Positions 30,430 through 43,298 of a stretch of DNA of 64,000 nt are shown piece after piece (the first letter of the stretch is position 1; every line of letters starts with the position of its first letter). This stretch comes from Rhabdophis nuchalis. Its lineage: Eukaryota; Chordata; Lepidosauria; Squamata; Natricidae. The notes beneath the pieces were generated by a model. It had not been told where the DNA came from. It was given only the letters and a program-made list of their open reading frames with translations, and made no database searches. Where the stretch lies: positions 62,958,850 through 63,022,849 of the forward strand of contig CM077645.1 in NCBI GenBank assembly GCA_039707465.1, in the 5' to 3' direction. The position numbers and the translations under genes were made by a program.

Positions 30430-32285
30430 CAACTAGATGTGCAGCCAATACCTGAAGATAGAACCTCACTGCCATCTTCTCCATTACAGATCACAACAGC
30501 TGACACAATAGTGCATAAATTAGCTACAGCCAACCTTCAAGACTGATGTTTAGTGGAGAAGTACCATCAGACAGTATGCTAGAAGATTCCAATAGAACCC
30601 TCACAACAATCCCTATGACCACCATAATTCTAATAAATGAACTGACATGATCTACAGCTGCTGTAATCCTGGAGATGGCTAAATAACTAAGAACAATAGC
30701 TGAATATACCAAACTGGAAAATGAAGCTGGAGGCTAAAATTACAGCAGAAAGAGATTACAGATTGCTGGAGAAAGATTACTTTAGCCAAGTAAATAAAAC
30801 TTGACTCCTGAAAAATACAATGGACTATCTGAAGCCTAAAGGACTGTTTATGGCACTTGCTACCAAGCTAAAGAGATACTTTGGAGAAACAAAAGCCAAA
30901 ATGCTATGTTCTCCCATGAACTATCTCAGGTGTATTCCCAACTGCAATGCAATAAAACAGTTAACAGCAGAATAGTATTGAAAGAACATATGGGAGAAAG
31001 AAGACACCTAACACCACTGCAAAATGCAGACCAGAACAAAAAGTTCATCTTGCCTGAAGAAGATAGTCACCATTACAACAGCAGACATCCAATAGCAGAC
31101 AGCATGAACACACAAGAACGCGAAGAGATGGACAGCACCTGGCCTGGAAATAATCTATACCTGCTTGCTAAGAAAAACTAACAACATGTAATGGCACAGA
31201 TGAACAGATGCTAGCAGCAGGTTACAATATCTGCTAATATAAGGAAGGACATATGGGCCAATACATATGCATGGGTCAGAAGGTCATTGTGAACAACACC
31301 AGAAGCTCAAAAGAGCAGTTGCTCATAGACAGAGCAGTCATCCCAGACTCGAGTCATCAATCTGAGCACAGCCTGGATTGACTACAGTTGAGCCTACAAT
31401 TCAATACCACACATATTAATCTGTAAATGTCTGGCACTATACAAATTAACAGGATACTAAGAACTTGCTCAAGAACTCATTTCGACAACTTACTTGGCCA
31501 TCAAGTGTAGCATATACCAAAGTGAGAGACTGTCCCTGCTGTGATTCTGCATAGTTGGCTGAACCATTTCAGCCAATTAATCATGAAGACTAAGTCTAAG
31601 AGTGGAACTACCATTGGCCACATCTTTTACATGGATGAAATCAAGCGGAATGCTAAGAGTGAACAAGACATTGACTCGCTGATTCATCTGACATGGATCT
31701 ACACTGAGATGTTGGGTTGCCATTGAAACTGGAAAAGTGTAAAATAGTAGTAAAGAGGGGGGAATCAGTTAAAACTGGTGGAGTGGATTCTGCTAGCACT
31801 GAGTACAGGAACATCTGCATAGTATATGGGCTAGACCCCCCAAGTCCAGATGGGCGATCTACAAATTGTTGTGAAGAATAATGGGACTAAGACCCCCCAA
31901 GTCCAGATGGGCGATCTACAAATTGTTGTGAAGAATAATGGGACTAAGATCCTATAGGACCTCCCTATTTAGACAGGCAGACAGATTTCATGGTAGCCAA
32001 CAAGGCCAGAAGACAGCAGTTGTGTTAGAGGAACCATCAGGAAGAATTATTTTGAGAACTTGGAAAAGGGCCAGGGCCTTAAAAATGTGGAAAGTAAAGG
32101 CCAAAGTGATCCCAAGTGTGACTCTTAAGCCAGGAGAGCGGTTACAGCAGAGTCAGGCAACAACATCAAAGAAGAGTGCACTGCTAGGAATAACTAATTT
32201 ACTGCACAGTAACCTCAAGCTCCCAAGCCTATAGTCAAGGACTCAAGACTGAGGAAGATATACCACCCATAGGGGTGGAGAAGGG
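30430..32285 (+). pseudogene. R4/Dong-like LINE, decayed
   Basis: Fragments in order: 'STAAVILEMAK' (about 30655-30690), 'NAMFSHELSQVYSQLQCNKT' (about 30900-30960), 'WTAPGLEI' (about 31135), 'FYMDEIKRNAKSEQDIDSLI' (about 31628-31685; YMDE replaces the catalytic YMDD), 'LPLKLEKCKIVVKRGESVKTGGV' in two parts, then a C-terminal 'KAKVIPS' and 'TSKKSALLGITNLL' block (about 32095-32210). Many stops occur, parts of the RT are missing, and a 57-bp duplication lies at 31833-31946. Elements of this R2/R4 group carry a single ORF with RT and a restriction-like endonuclease. Clade naming is from remembered motifs. Confidence 0.7.
31833..31946. repeat. 57-bp tandem duplication within the R4/Dong-like LINE
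   Basis: Units 31833-31889 and 31890-31946 are essentially identical ('agaccccccaagtccagatg' to 'aataatgggact'). The near identity shows that the duplication is much younger than the host element. Confidence 0.95.
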
Positions 32286-32310
32286 ACACACACACACACA
32301 CACACACACT
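32286..32310. repeat. (CA)n microsatellite after the R4/Dong-like LINE
   Basis: About 12 CA units directly after 'ggggtggagaaggga', where the LINE 3' end lies. Confidence 0.9.
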
Positions 32311-32694
32311 ATAAATAGCTGTTAATATTACTTTTTAAAAAATAACATACCCTAATTAAGAGTTGCACCATTAAAACTATGCATGTTTTGAAAATAATTA
32401 GGAAAAAAATTCTTTGAATTTCATACAACTATCAATTTATCTGCTATTCATTAAGCCACTGTGGATGTCTGAAAAAGTTATAATAATTGCATTAACTTCA
32501 ACAAATGGATGCCTGAAAATTATCTTTTGTAGATTTATACAGAAGTCTCAAAAACCAGGCTGTTTTAGGGAGATATGTTTCATATATGCTTACATGAGAG
32601 TTGAAATGTTTTCCAAATCACATTCAACTATACACAGTCTTGTGTTTCATTGTTTCTAACAATAATACTGTAGATATAGATGTATTTACTGTAT

Positions 32695-33128
32695 ATGTAG
32701 TCCTTGACTTATGACTGCAATTGAGTCTGGAATTATGGCTGTAAATCATGCTTGCTGTTAAATAGGTTGGCACGTGCATGAGCTGATTTTTAAAAAAAAA
32801 ACAAAAAACCTGTTGTGGTCATTAAGCAAATACTAGTCATTACGTCAACACATTGTCCACAAATAGTGGACGTATATTAGTGATTAAGATGAAGTAAATA
32901 CTGAAGACGAGGGGGGGAGTTGGCAAAAATAAAAACCCACTGCAAATCATAGCCATGTAACCACAGGATACTCCAAATAGTCATAAATGTTGAGTATCCA
33001 AAATATGATCACATGACCGCAAGGAAGGGCCAGTTATCAGAATTTTGAATCCAAGTCATAAGTACCATTTTTAGAGTCTGATTTAACTGATTTAACTTTG
33101 AAAAATTGCTAAATCAAGGATCACCTGT
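32695..33128. mobile_element. 'caggtagtcctcgacttac' DNA family copy
   Basis: The left end 'tgtagtccttgacttatgac' and right end 'taaatcaaggatcacctg' are inverted and TA-flanked. The interior keeps the family order ('ctgcaattgagtc', 'accacaggata', 'gatcacatgaccgcaa') with an unrelated segment near 32790-32930. Confidence 0.65.
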
Positions 33129-33217
33129 ATGTATGCTCAATTAGTAAATTACAGACTCAAATATTTCAAAAACAGTACTTACAACACAGAAAAGATAAAA
33201 TTTCCAAATAGAGTACT

Positions 33218-33680
33218 GTACATTGTTCAATTGGGACCTGGATATTTGCAAGACCACCTCCTGCTACCTAATACCTCCCACCGACCAGTCCGCTCCCACA
33301 GAGATGGCCTCCTCAGGGTGCCGTCGGCTAGGCAATGTCGGCTGGCGACGCCCAGGGGGAGAGCCTTCTCTGTGGCTGCTCCTGCCCTCTGGAATGACCT
33401 ACCCCCTGACCTTCGCACGATCATGGACCTGCGCCTTTTTCTCCGGGCTTTGAAGACCCATTTATTTCATGCGGCCGCCCTGGCATAGTTTTTAACTTGC
33501 TTTTAGATAAGGTTTTTATCAAAATTTGAAAATTAGGCGTACTGTTTAATACATTTTTAATAGCATTTTACTTGTTTTTATCATTAGTTTTATACTAACT
33601 GACTTTTACTGTTTGCCTGTACACCGCCCTGAGTCCCGCTGGGGAGAAGGTGTGGTATAAAAATTCAAAGAAATTCAAAT
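33218..33680 (+). mobile_element. L2 LINE 3' end
   Basis: The C-terminal coding end stays open for about 88 codons ('LGPGYLQDHLLLPNTSHRPV', 'GRAFSVAAPALWNDLPPDLR', 'LKTHLFHAAALA', stop at 33486-33488). The L2 3' UTR follows, with 'ccgccctgagtcccgctgggg...ggtataaaaattcaaag'. The 5' truncation falls close to that of 5866-6300. Confidence 0.9.
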
Positions 33681-33689
33681 TCAAAGTTA

Positions 33690-35138
33690 CAGGCAAAACT
33701 TGGAGAAGAAATAGGGTTTGTATTCTCACACAATTAACAACTGAATGGAAACAATATGATTTTGTGTTTTGTGTGAAATCACATCTTTGTAGAAAAGGCT
33801 GTGTCTTGTGCATATATTTCTTTTTTTTTTAAAAATCACATTCTACCTTAAAATAATCCAAGCTTACAGTCTTCCCTCTACTGCAATGCATTATTATTTA
33901 TATTGGCTTGCCAGAAGTGAAAATCATGAAAGAGAAAGGGTTAAACATAATCTGATGTGTTTTTTCCTAATCTGTCAACAATCTGTACCAGCATTTAGCT
34001 GATAGATGGAGTTCACTGCTTCTGAGGCATCACTTGAGTATAGTAAGAGTTCAGTCATTTTGCTAAATATTTAGTAAGCCACTGTCAGTTTCTATTGAAA
34101 TCTTAGGCTCAGAACTTGCTTCTATAAATGATCGTTACTTATTAGTAGAGAAGATTCACGGGTGTAAGCTTTGGTTCTCAGGCTGATCAAGAATCTAATG
34201 CCATTGGGTAAATAAATCACAGCTTCCAGTATCAGACAAAAGAACCATACCTTTCCGTTTCATGATGAGAAAAAAGCAAACCTGTCCTTAATGGCCACAT
34301 ATATCATTTGTTCTAAATTGAAAATAGTTTACTTGCTGCAATTCTTGTATCACTACAATTTTCATCGAAATACATCTTGCTAAAGAGCACTCAAATGAAA
34401 ATCACTTTCAGTTCAGGATGCTACCATTCTGCTCCCTTCTCTTACTGTATTTGGAACCAACCTGTTTTGTCTATTTATCCAGATCTTAAACTATTGCCTC
34501 TGAAGTCTGAATTTCACCTGCTCTTCTCTTAAGCTTCTGTGTCTTTCCTGGATTAGGCAACTCATTCTAGTAACCTTAAAACCAAAGGCTTTAACCCACA
34601 GACAGCTAGCATTGTGCCTCTTATTATTCTTTAAACTAATAAAAACTGAGCCTAGGAAATTCCTTATTCTATCCATATGTTTATCTCTCTGTCCATTCTA
34701 TTTTCACTGTGAGAATACACTGCTCTACAAGAAACCACCAATGAACAGTATTAGAAAATATGTAAATATCTGTTTACAATTTCATAGCATACTTTCACCA
34801 GTAGGCTGAATTTGATTTGGTCTATTCAGTGCAAGAACAGTTTAGTTAACAATGTAGTATTGCAAAACAGATGATATGGCATGCATAGGAACAGGATCCC
34901 GATGCTCCATATTTTCCTGACTTGTGGGAAATTGTTTGAGATGCTCCTTTCACTTTGAAAACAGCATTGATACCATTTTAGAGACTACACTACATTCGTA
35001 AGTGTTTCCAGTCTTAAAATGGCAGGAAAACATGTTAATTTTCTATAATTTTTGCAGAAAAAAATTCTAGAAATTACAAAACTGAAGTTCAGTCAGGGAA
35101 TTGACAGTGGACCTGCTGATTATCTTGCTTTTGTTTCT
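33690..35138. other. Stretch without recognised content
   Basis: No termini, RNA gene or credible frame seen. Confidence 0.5.
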
Positions 35139-35146
35139 CTATAATT

Positions 35147-35282
35147 CAGGGGCATCAAACTGGCAGCCTGCGGGGCGGCTGTGTCACACGCAGACCATGC
35201 CCAGCCCAGCTCTGCCAAGGGTGAGAAAACGTTACAGAAGGTCACGTGATGGTAATGTGGTGCTGCGAGTTTGACACTCATG
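35147..35282. mobile_element. hAT MITE, 'caggggtgtcaaact' family
   Basis: Ends 'caggggcatcaaactgg' and 'cgagtttgacactcatg'. The flanking 8-mers match poorly (5 of 8), so the insertion is old. The same family occurs at 7228-7361 and 47872-48096. Confidence 0.78.
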
Positions 35283-36105
35283 CTCTACATCTTAGGCAAT
35301 ATGCCTACAAAGGGCTGCTTTCAATTGGGCACATGAGATGTGTTGGAAAAAAATATTCGAAAGCTAAGCCAACAGCCATTTTAAAGGGAAAGTAGTCTCA
35401 CCATTACAGAGAAGTGATAAAAAGATTAAGATAAAAATGAGTAGTATGTTTATGCTTTTGGCAAAGATAAGCTGTAACTATTAAAAAGCAGGAAATCAAG
35501 CTATGTCTTACTAAGGGAAGTTAAACATGGGAACTTTAAGAGTTAGACATGTCCAAATTAGATGTTTGTACCTATTCATGAAAGAAGGTTGCACCCCTGA
35601 TGAGAGATAAATGCACCAAATGCTTCTGCCTTAGCTGTTTAATGAAGTTTTGAACTCAGAATTATGGCATCTGGTGTTTTGACCTGAGCAAGAAAAGAAT
35701 GAAGAGGAAAATTATCCCAATGAGATCCATTACAAGAAAGAAGAGGCAACAGGTTGCAGTACAGTCTCAAAGGAGTTGCATATGGTCCACAGACTGCAAG
35801 TTGCCAACCTTTCTTTATATCTAGCTATCAGTCATCCTGTTACCGTTACTTGTATATGTTAACAACTGATTAAAAGTGTTTAGCATATCATGTGGTACCA
35901 TTACCCTAGCATAATATTGAATCCCTATTAAGATCAGCACAAATCATTTAAGTTTCAATGTTCAACATTCAGGAGCATTATCTACCCAGTTCATTCCAGT
36001 TTGTTTGAACTAGGTGTTAAGTTGCTCTGCTGCATCTTCAAAAATACCAGAAACAGGATGAGCCAAACTTCCACCTAAATGGAGAAAAAGCTTGAGTCCT
36101 CTTCT
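35283..36105. other. Stretch without recognised content
   Basis: No recognisable gene or element between the hAT and the following CR1/L3 end. Confidence 0.5.
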
Positions 36106-36107
36106 GT

Positions 36108-36545
36108 TGCAGAGAAGAGCAACAGAGAAAATATGATTAGTTGGCTGGAGGTTAAAACATATGAAGAACAACTGCAGGAAGTGGGTATGTCTAGTCTAAT
36201 GAAAAGCAGGGTTGGGTGGTGGTGGGGAGACATGATTGTAGTGTTCTAGTATCTGAGGGAATGCCACAAAGAAAAGGAGGTCAACCTATTATCCAGAGCA
36301 CCCGAAGGCAAGGCAAGAAGCAATGCGTGGAAACTAATCAAAGAAAGAAACAACATAGAACTGAGGAGAAATTTCCAGAAACAATTAATCAGTGGAACGA
36401 CTTGCCTCTAGAAGCTGCGGATGCTACAATACTGTAGGTTTTAAACAAAAGATTGGACAGCCAATTGTCTGAAATGGTATGGGGTTGTCTGCTTAAGCAG
36501 CAAATCTTGGATTAGAAGACTTCCAAGGTCCCTTGCAGCTCTGTT
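36108..36545 (+). pseudogene. CR1/L3-like LINE 3' end, diverged
   Basis: The order of 'agagaagagcaaca', 'aaaacatatgaagaac', 'gtgggtatgtctagtctaatg', 'tgccacaaag', 'acttgcctctagaagctg' and 'agaagacttccaaggtccc' follows the copy at 10207-10655. Frames are broken. An internal 'gggttgggtggtggtgggg' insertion lies at about 36208-36226. It ends 'gctctgttattctgttactgg' without an expanded tail. Confidence 0.82.
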
Positions 36546-36549
36546 ATTC

Positions 36550-37615
36550 TGTTACTGGTTACTCTGTTGTTATCCTCAGTTCTTTGACTAAGACTGCTAT
36601 TAAATGCAGAGGAATTGGCCAAATTAAAGAAGGCAAAATTCCTGTCTGGATTATGGTCTAATTCAATTCTGTTTATCATTTTTGGACAGTTGATAATGAC
36701 ATACTACACTCCTGCTCATTTTATTATTAGACTGCTGCATCGGATTATTCTCATTGTTTCTACTAAGCATGCCTGTTAATTTGCATAATGAATATGAGTA
36801 ATAAATATTTTAGTATTGATTTCTAGTTTTCTGTATATCCTGCAGTCTCTAGATATTTCATTTTAGGTATGACAAGCAGTGATCCTCTAGGTGGAAACTA
36901 AACTTCCATACTGCAATGATGGCCCTTTTTGAATGACACACAAAAAATATGAATAACGATCTATAAATGCCTTAGAGAACAAATATGATATGCCTCCTGA
37001 TGCCAATTCTATCAGGCAAGCTGGCAGCTGCATTCTGTCCTTCTTCCTCTAGCTTTAAAGCATCATTTAAGAATCACTATATGTAAAGTAGACGGTAATA
37101 ATAACAGACACGTTGACATGAACAATACACATCAAAAGAAAATTATTCCCAATCACGTTATCACAGAAAATGGAAAAACCCTGGAGCTTTGGACAACTAT
37201 TGCCTTTTAAGAATACTGACACAACTGGGATTCTTAAAAGCCTTTTTCAATTGTCAGCATGTCTTCCCATCACAGTAAAGAATTCCAATCCATTCCTATA
37301 CTCATTCTCACAATTCTTGGAATAACAGCAATTGACTGACCTATTCAATGTCTTTAGCGTTAGCATTCATGAATATGTGTGTGTTTATATGTATCAATGT
37401 TGATGAGACAAACTAAGACGAAGTATTGATATATGCCAAAATGCACACTCAAATAGTGAAAATGTATAGAAAGTAATTTAGAGGATACAGATTCTTGGAA
37501 CCAGTGCAATTCTCTCACCTTCTTTTATATTCATACATATTTTATCCCCTATAGCTTTAAACTTTTGTACTCATTTCATCTCCCTTTGTTGAAATGTAAT
37601 TTTTTCAAGATTCAA
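36550..37615. other. Stretch without recognised content
   Basis: AT-rich; no credible frame or element ends. Confidence 0.5.
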
Positions 37616-37623
37616 TCTGGACT

Positions 37624-37883
37624 GGTCACCAGGACAAGAGGTTTACTCTTCGGAACTTTGTGTTGGAGCCATCTTCAAGGAACTCCTCTCTATTGGAATA
37701 TGTGTTTTGGGCTATTCAATGAGTCATATTTATTTATCAACATACCAATCAACCAATAGGAAGACACCAAATAAATATGACTCATAGATTGGCGCAAAGC
37801 ACGTATTCCAGTAGAGAGAAGTTCCCTAAAGATGGGCTCCAGCATGAGACTGAAAGCTCAGAAGACTAGACCTCTGGTTCAAG
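37624..37883. repeat. Imperfect inverted repeat with ~110-bp arms
   Basis: Arms 37624-37735 and 37769-37883 are reverse complements with scattered mismatches; matching blocks include 'atgagtcatatttattt' and 'tctctctattggaata' in diverged form. The spacer is about 33 bp. No target duplication identified. It could be a foldback transposon or two copies of one repeat in opposite orientation. Confidence 0.75.
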
Positions 37884-37889
37884 TGACTG

Positions 37890-40510
37890 ACTCAAATTGG
37901 ATCTTGCAACATTATCCTGGGACATTCATGCAATTTTTCCTTTTTAGTGTTTCTCAAAACGGTTGGAAATATCTCTCTTGGAATTCCCATATAACATGAT
38001 CCTTCAGGTTGGAGATTGTACAGATTTGAATCTTAATACCTGAAGGATGCCAGGCTAGTAATGATGCCACTGAATTTCCAAATTCAGTTTCAAATCCAGT
38101 TGTATCGACATCATGTGATATGCAATACAATTTACTACTATGGTTAGACATAATAAAGTGACTGTTTGGAGTGATTGTTATAAAAGTGACTTTTTCATGC
38201 CTATCATAGAAGGATAGTGAGATTTTAAGTTTTTAATTTATTATTTTTTCATGTTGATTGCCCGACAGAAGAGTTGGTCTACTTCTTTGTATCTCGTTTG
38301 GAAATGTCATCTAAATGCCCTCGGATATTATCGGTATGCTCTTGAATTTAAAGCTGCCACTTAATGCCCATATATTTTACTTTATATATTCCCACAGGTG
38401 AGAAAATACACTGTCTTAAATTGTTACTCAAATGAACAAATATTGTGGGATCAGGGAAACAGAAGCTTCATTCACATGCAAATTTAAGCTGCCGTCTGTA
38501 TTTTGGTTTACTATGTGTAAACTGATTCATTATTGCTTAGTGTTGTGTGTGAACCTGGCTTGTTAAAAAAAAACCTCTGTGATTTAAAAAAAAATATTCT
38601 AAGTGTTAAAAGAGAAAAAAACTGTCCAAAGCAATATTTGAGCTTTATAACACACATAACCCACATGCCAAAGGTTGTTTAAAAGGTTGGCAAAGGCTTC
38701 TTAAGAAAAAACCATTAAAAAGCAGTGTCTTGTAAAATGATATGTTATATGTCTCTTAGCCTGGTCATCAAATAATATTTACTATTTGATTTATAGTTAT
38801 ATTTCCACTTTTCATTTTGCAAAACAAACTGAATTCTTCCTATGGCAAAAGGTTTCTCAAGCAATGATAAAAGTAAATGCTTTCAAAACATACAAGCTAA
38901 AAAAAAATTCACATCAGAGAAATTGTTTTGTCCACGATCACTTTCAATTATAGTTATATAAGGTGTTAGAAGTAGCATTAGTAGCACATTTTCAGGCAGA
39001 AGTGTGATATTTTTCCCCCTCCAGCTGATGGTGTCACTTGAGAGCTGCTCATTTTGGGCTCACAAAATGGCTCTTTGCATGAACACAGTCTGCAAGCCAG
39101 TAAGAATTGCTGGGTCAATGTTATAAAATGTTATAAAAACTACAATGAGAATTTCATACAAGGTTTTGACAGTTACTTGAAAAGACAAGCATTAACACTA
39201 TCGTACAGTGCCTTCAGCTAATTACAGTTATTTATTTTAAGAGTCTTATGATCAGCAATCCACTGGAACATGCCTTCCTGATTTTTATTTCCGAGTCATC
39301 TAAATTGTTCAGATCAATTCAGGGTATATATGACCTGTATGATAGCCTTCCCACAACCATTTTTATCCAGATGTTTCAGAACTGCAATGCCCACAATTCC
39401 TCACCAAAATCTCTCTTCACACCCAAAAAAATGGTTGGGAATAAGCCCAGTTCTGAAATTAATTCATAGTATTTATACTTATAAAAACCCTAATTTATTA
39501 TGTAAGGCTTCTCGATTTTGGATTTTGTGGATATGTGATGTCCTGTATTTTATATGAAGCTACTGTTCATGCTGAAAAACAGCATAGTTGAAATTATGTA
39601 AAGCAATTCAATAAGTAAGTGCTGTGTCATGACAGTGAAGTCTGTCATAGCTCACTTACGTAGAGTGATAATTATAATGATGTGAAGGAGAAAAGAGGAT
39701 TAACGTACAAGTGTTTCTACCCATATTAAGAATATGCATACCCACTCTCTCAATGTATTATTATTAAGGGTAATTACTTCTTCCCAGAATTTTAGGACAC
39801 TGTGAAAACATATTATAATGAAGTATTATTCTCATTGCATTTCCAACACAATGATTTACTTTTTTTCCCCAACAAATGCAACAGGGAACAGAAATTACAG
39901 TGTGGGTTTTTTAAAAAGAAATTAAAAAGTCAAAGTCTATTGAAATCTGTGATGTGATGTCAAGACAGTATTTAATATTTTCAGACATTGATTGTTCTTT
40001 TGAATTATATAACTAATATCTAAATTAACAGCTGGACAATGGAAAAGAATTATCATGGGCTTTTTATTACTAATACACATTGTTCAACATTACATAAACC
40101 AACTGTTCGGTTAGATTGAAGACACAATGTTACTTACAATTTAAGAATGATGCACAAGTTATATATGGTTGATTATTAAATCACTGTTATTCTTTATTGA
40201 AACTATTGTAGCAAATGTTCTGTGCTTATGTATATAGTTGAATGCCTTACTGTTGTGTTGCTCTTTTACTTATTGTGAGGCTTAGATTTTACTTTTTATT
40301 CTTTTTGTTTAATTAAATAAATGCCGATCATTTATTAGGAAATCTGCACGTCTTTACCATTTCCAGGCTGCTGTATCTTTCTTATTCAATCAATTTTTAA
40401 AGAAAAGTAAATTACAATTTAGCCAAACGGTGTTTAAAACCATAGCATCTGAGTATAGCATGTCAGGTACAGAATTATTGAAAAAGAATTAAAGAATTCC
40501 TTATGGGTCT
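37890..40510. other. AT-rich stretch without recognised content
   Basis: No repeats with definable ends and no credible coding frame. The 73-75 codon frames at 39248-39557 lack family resemblance. Confidence 0.5.
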
Positions 40511-40518
40511 GTTTAAAC

Positions 40519-40742
40519 CAGGCGTGTCCAAAGTCTGGCCCGGGGGCCAATTGCAGTCGTTTTCAAATTTCAAATGGTCCGCAGCCTCTTCTCCCTGATA
40601 GAGTTATTTGTTTAGTCTTTCATAAAATTGTTCATTTGCATTTAATGTTAATGATTCAAAGAATGTCAGGCTGAATGGTCAGCCCGACACATTTTCACCT
40701 CACCAAATCCGGCCTTCCTTGCAAAAAGTTTGGACACCCCTG
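40519..40742. mobile_element. hAT element, TIR 'caggcgtgtccaaagt'
   Basis: Perfect GTTTAAAC duplications (40511-40518 and 40743-40750) flank a 224-bp element with ends 'caggcgtgtccaaagtc' and 'aagtttggacacccctg'. The interior 'ggcccgggggccaattgcag' is typical of hAT-Charlie-type non-autonomous copies. Confidence 0.93.
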
Positions 40743-41435
40743 GTTTAAACTAACACCATGAATGGCAAAATATTGAATTACACACAGAGACATTGGTTAC
40801 ATCAAAATACTATTAGCAAGATTTTTAAATTTATCATTCTAAATTACAGACATAAAATGGGAACAGTCTATGGTTACTTTGATGTATGGAAATATATAGT
40901 GTTCTCCAATATTTCTTGAATACAGCCATAGAGGTTTTATTAATAGGGAACAAAACAGCAAAGAAAGAGAAAAGCATGATGTCAGATATAGACTCTGACA
41001 GTTTCTAATTATTGATGCATCACTAAACAAAGCTTTGCTAACAGCCAAATGAGTTATTGCACTCACAAAATGAAGGCATGTGGCACATCCGATTAGTTTT
41101 ATTTGCGCGTTATGATATTATATAATACTAGCGAGCCAAACTCTCATTGTCTTTGGGAAGAAAATGTGTTCCACTTTTCCTATAGTGACATTAAAAGCTA
41201 TATTGCTTCACTTCCAATTATTTGTTAAAACCTTCATGCAAAGAAAACATGTTGAAAGCTCATGTTATTTATCAACCTATCTATTTCCATCTTTAATTGT
41301 AAGACAGTTCACTAGGAACGATGTGGAAAGGAAATAGCATATTTCTGGCAAATAAGCATAGAAAAAAAATCATTTGCAAAAGTACTTTTAAAAGGCTGGA
41401 TTTAAAAATAAAAAAAGTTAAAAGTTACAATTTTT

Positions 41436-41727
41436 CTTGCTCATTTGTTAAGTGAATCACTGCAGTTGTTGACTTAGTAACACGGTTGTTAAATGAATCA
41501 GGATTCTTATTGCCTTTGTTTGTCAGAAGGTCACAAAATGACTCCTAAACACTGTAACCATCATAAATATTAGTCAGCTGTTCAAGCATCTGAATATAAA
41601 TCATGTGACCTTTGGGATGCTGCAATGGTCACAAGTGTGAAAAATAGTCATCAGTCACAATTTTGGATGCCGTTGTAACTTTGAATGGGCACTAAATGAA
41701 CTGTTGTATGTCAAGAACTACCTGTAG
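41436..41727 (+). mobile_element. 'caggtagtcctcgacttac' DNA family, left-truncated copy
   Basis: It starts inside the family body ('ttaagtgaatcactgcagttg'), runs through 'gtcagaaggtcacaaaatg' and 'atcatgtgacctttggg', and ends 'tatgtcaagaactacctg' before TA. The body is well conserved relative to 59129-59493. Confidence 0.75.
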
Positions 41728-41729
41728 TT

Positions 41730-43290
41730 TTCCTGGCAGTAATACATAAATGATTTGCCCTTGCCTTCTTGTAGTATGCTTTTTCATAAGTCTAATCTAT
41801 AGTTCTCCTGGGGATTCCCATCCAAATACTAAATAGGTTTAGCTCTGTTTGGTTTATAGGAACAGCCCAATTTGGCTAAGTAAAACCACCTAGACATTTA
41901 TTAATACATACTAATATTAATAAATACTAATTGGACTTATTACCTATAATTTAAAGTGGAAAACAAAACACATTAAGTGCAATAAAAATTTAAATGTATC
42001 CCTCATAAAACATGTTTAAGAACAAAAGGGCTAGGCTTAGACACTCACTGATATTATAGTTTGCTAGAATCATAGTTGAGCATTCACATTATTAACATAA
42101 AACATAGGTATCAAGTTGCTTATCTTTAAATGTCTTCCTCTCTACTAGAAACTCAGATCTGCATATCCTGATTTCCCAAAACAGCAAATAGTGGAAGACG
42201 AGCAGTCCCTATTTCTAAGGATGACTAATTATCATTAGCCAATGATCTTTAATTTCAGGTTTAACAGAAAAACAAACATGAACTCTTGATTCCCAAACCA
42301 TTTCCCAGCCTATCTATCAGCCACAAACAAACCAAAGTTGACGAGCAAGCTTGAATTCTGATATAGAATTCATTTAGAATTCATTTATCTGAAGCAGTTA
42401 GTAACACAATCTTTTCCTACGTAGCTATGGCATCTGTAGGGATTCCCACAGAATTTCATCTCTCCTTTGTGCAGGATGAGCTGTATTAATAAATACAGGT
42501 GAATTGAGTTGTCTGCTGTTGCTTAGTCAGACAGAAAATGTGAATGGAAGATCTCCCAATAGCACTGCTTCAGTTTTATGAATAGCAGAGTGCAAAGAAT
42601 CTGTGGAGACTATTATTCAAATCAGACTATTTATTAGATACTTTAGAATCAGCTTCATTCATCACTTGATCAGAGAAGACATCTGTTGGCCAATCCGGCC
42701 AGCTAACTGGAATCTGTAGAAAATGCCATTATCATAAGGTAATTTAAAATCAAGAATTCAAATATTTTTCCCTACTTTATTCCTAATCCCTAAATTCCAG
42801 TGGGTTTTTGTTATGCTTCAATTTGATTCCATTTCAACAAGGATGGCACTGGTGAAAAACATCAGAATCTCATGGCAATTTATCAGATTCTGATTTATGT
42901 CATAGATATTGTGTTCCTGATGTTACAGAGAACTTATCTTTGTCATTGTGTTTTCTGTTCCATCAGAGAAAATATCAAATGACAGATGCGCAAAGTGCAA
43001 GGTCAGAGCTAAATATACAATATGGTCTCTTTGGGATAGTACCTCCAATGTACACTTGTAAATATTTGTGAACAAAACTTAATTTATATTGTCAAGGTAT
43101 GCTATGCAACGTAGACAGAATTTTTTTTAATAAAAAACATCATAATAATATGGCTGTGTTCAGAGATAACAATAAAAAAGATTTTATGCCAGTTATGCAA
43201 AGCTATATAAAGAAGGATTTGGTATAGTATAATGAATGCGGAAGTACAGTGGTTGGCCTACAAAGGATGCCATATCTTCTATTGTTCTTC
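41730..43290. other. Stretch without recognised content
   Basis: No element ends or credible frames. Confidence 0.5.
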
Positions 43291-43298
43291 CCTTAGTG

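Noticed and set aside
32414..32659. 81-codon plus-strand frame
   Set aside because: AT-driven composition, no recognised motif and no supporting splice or start context.
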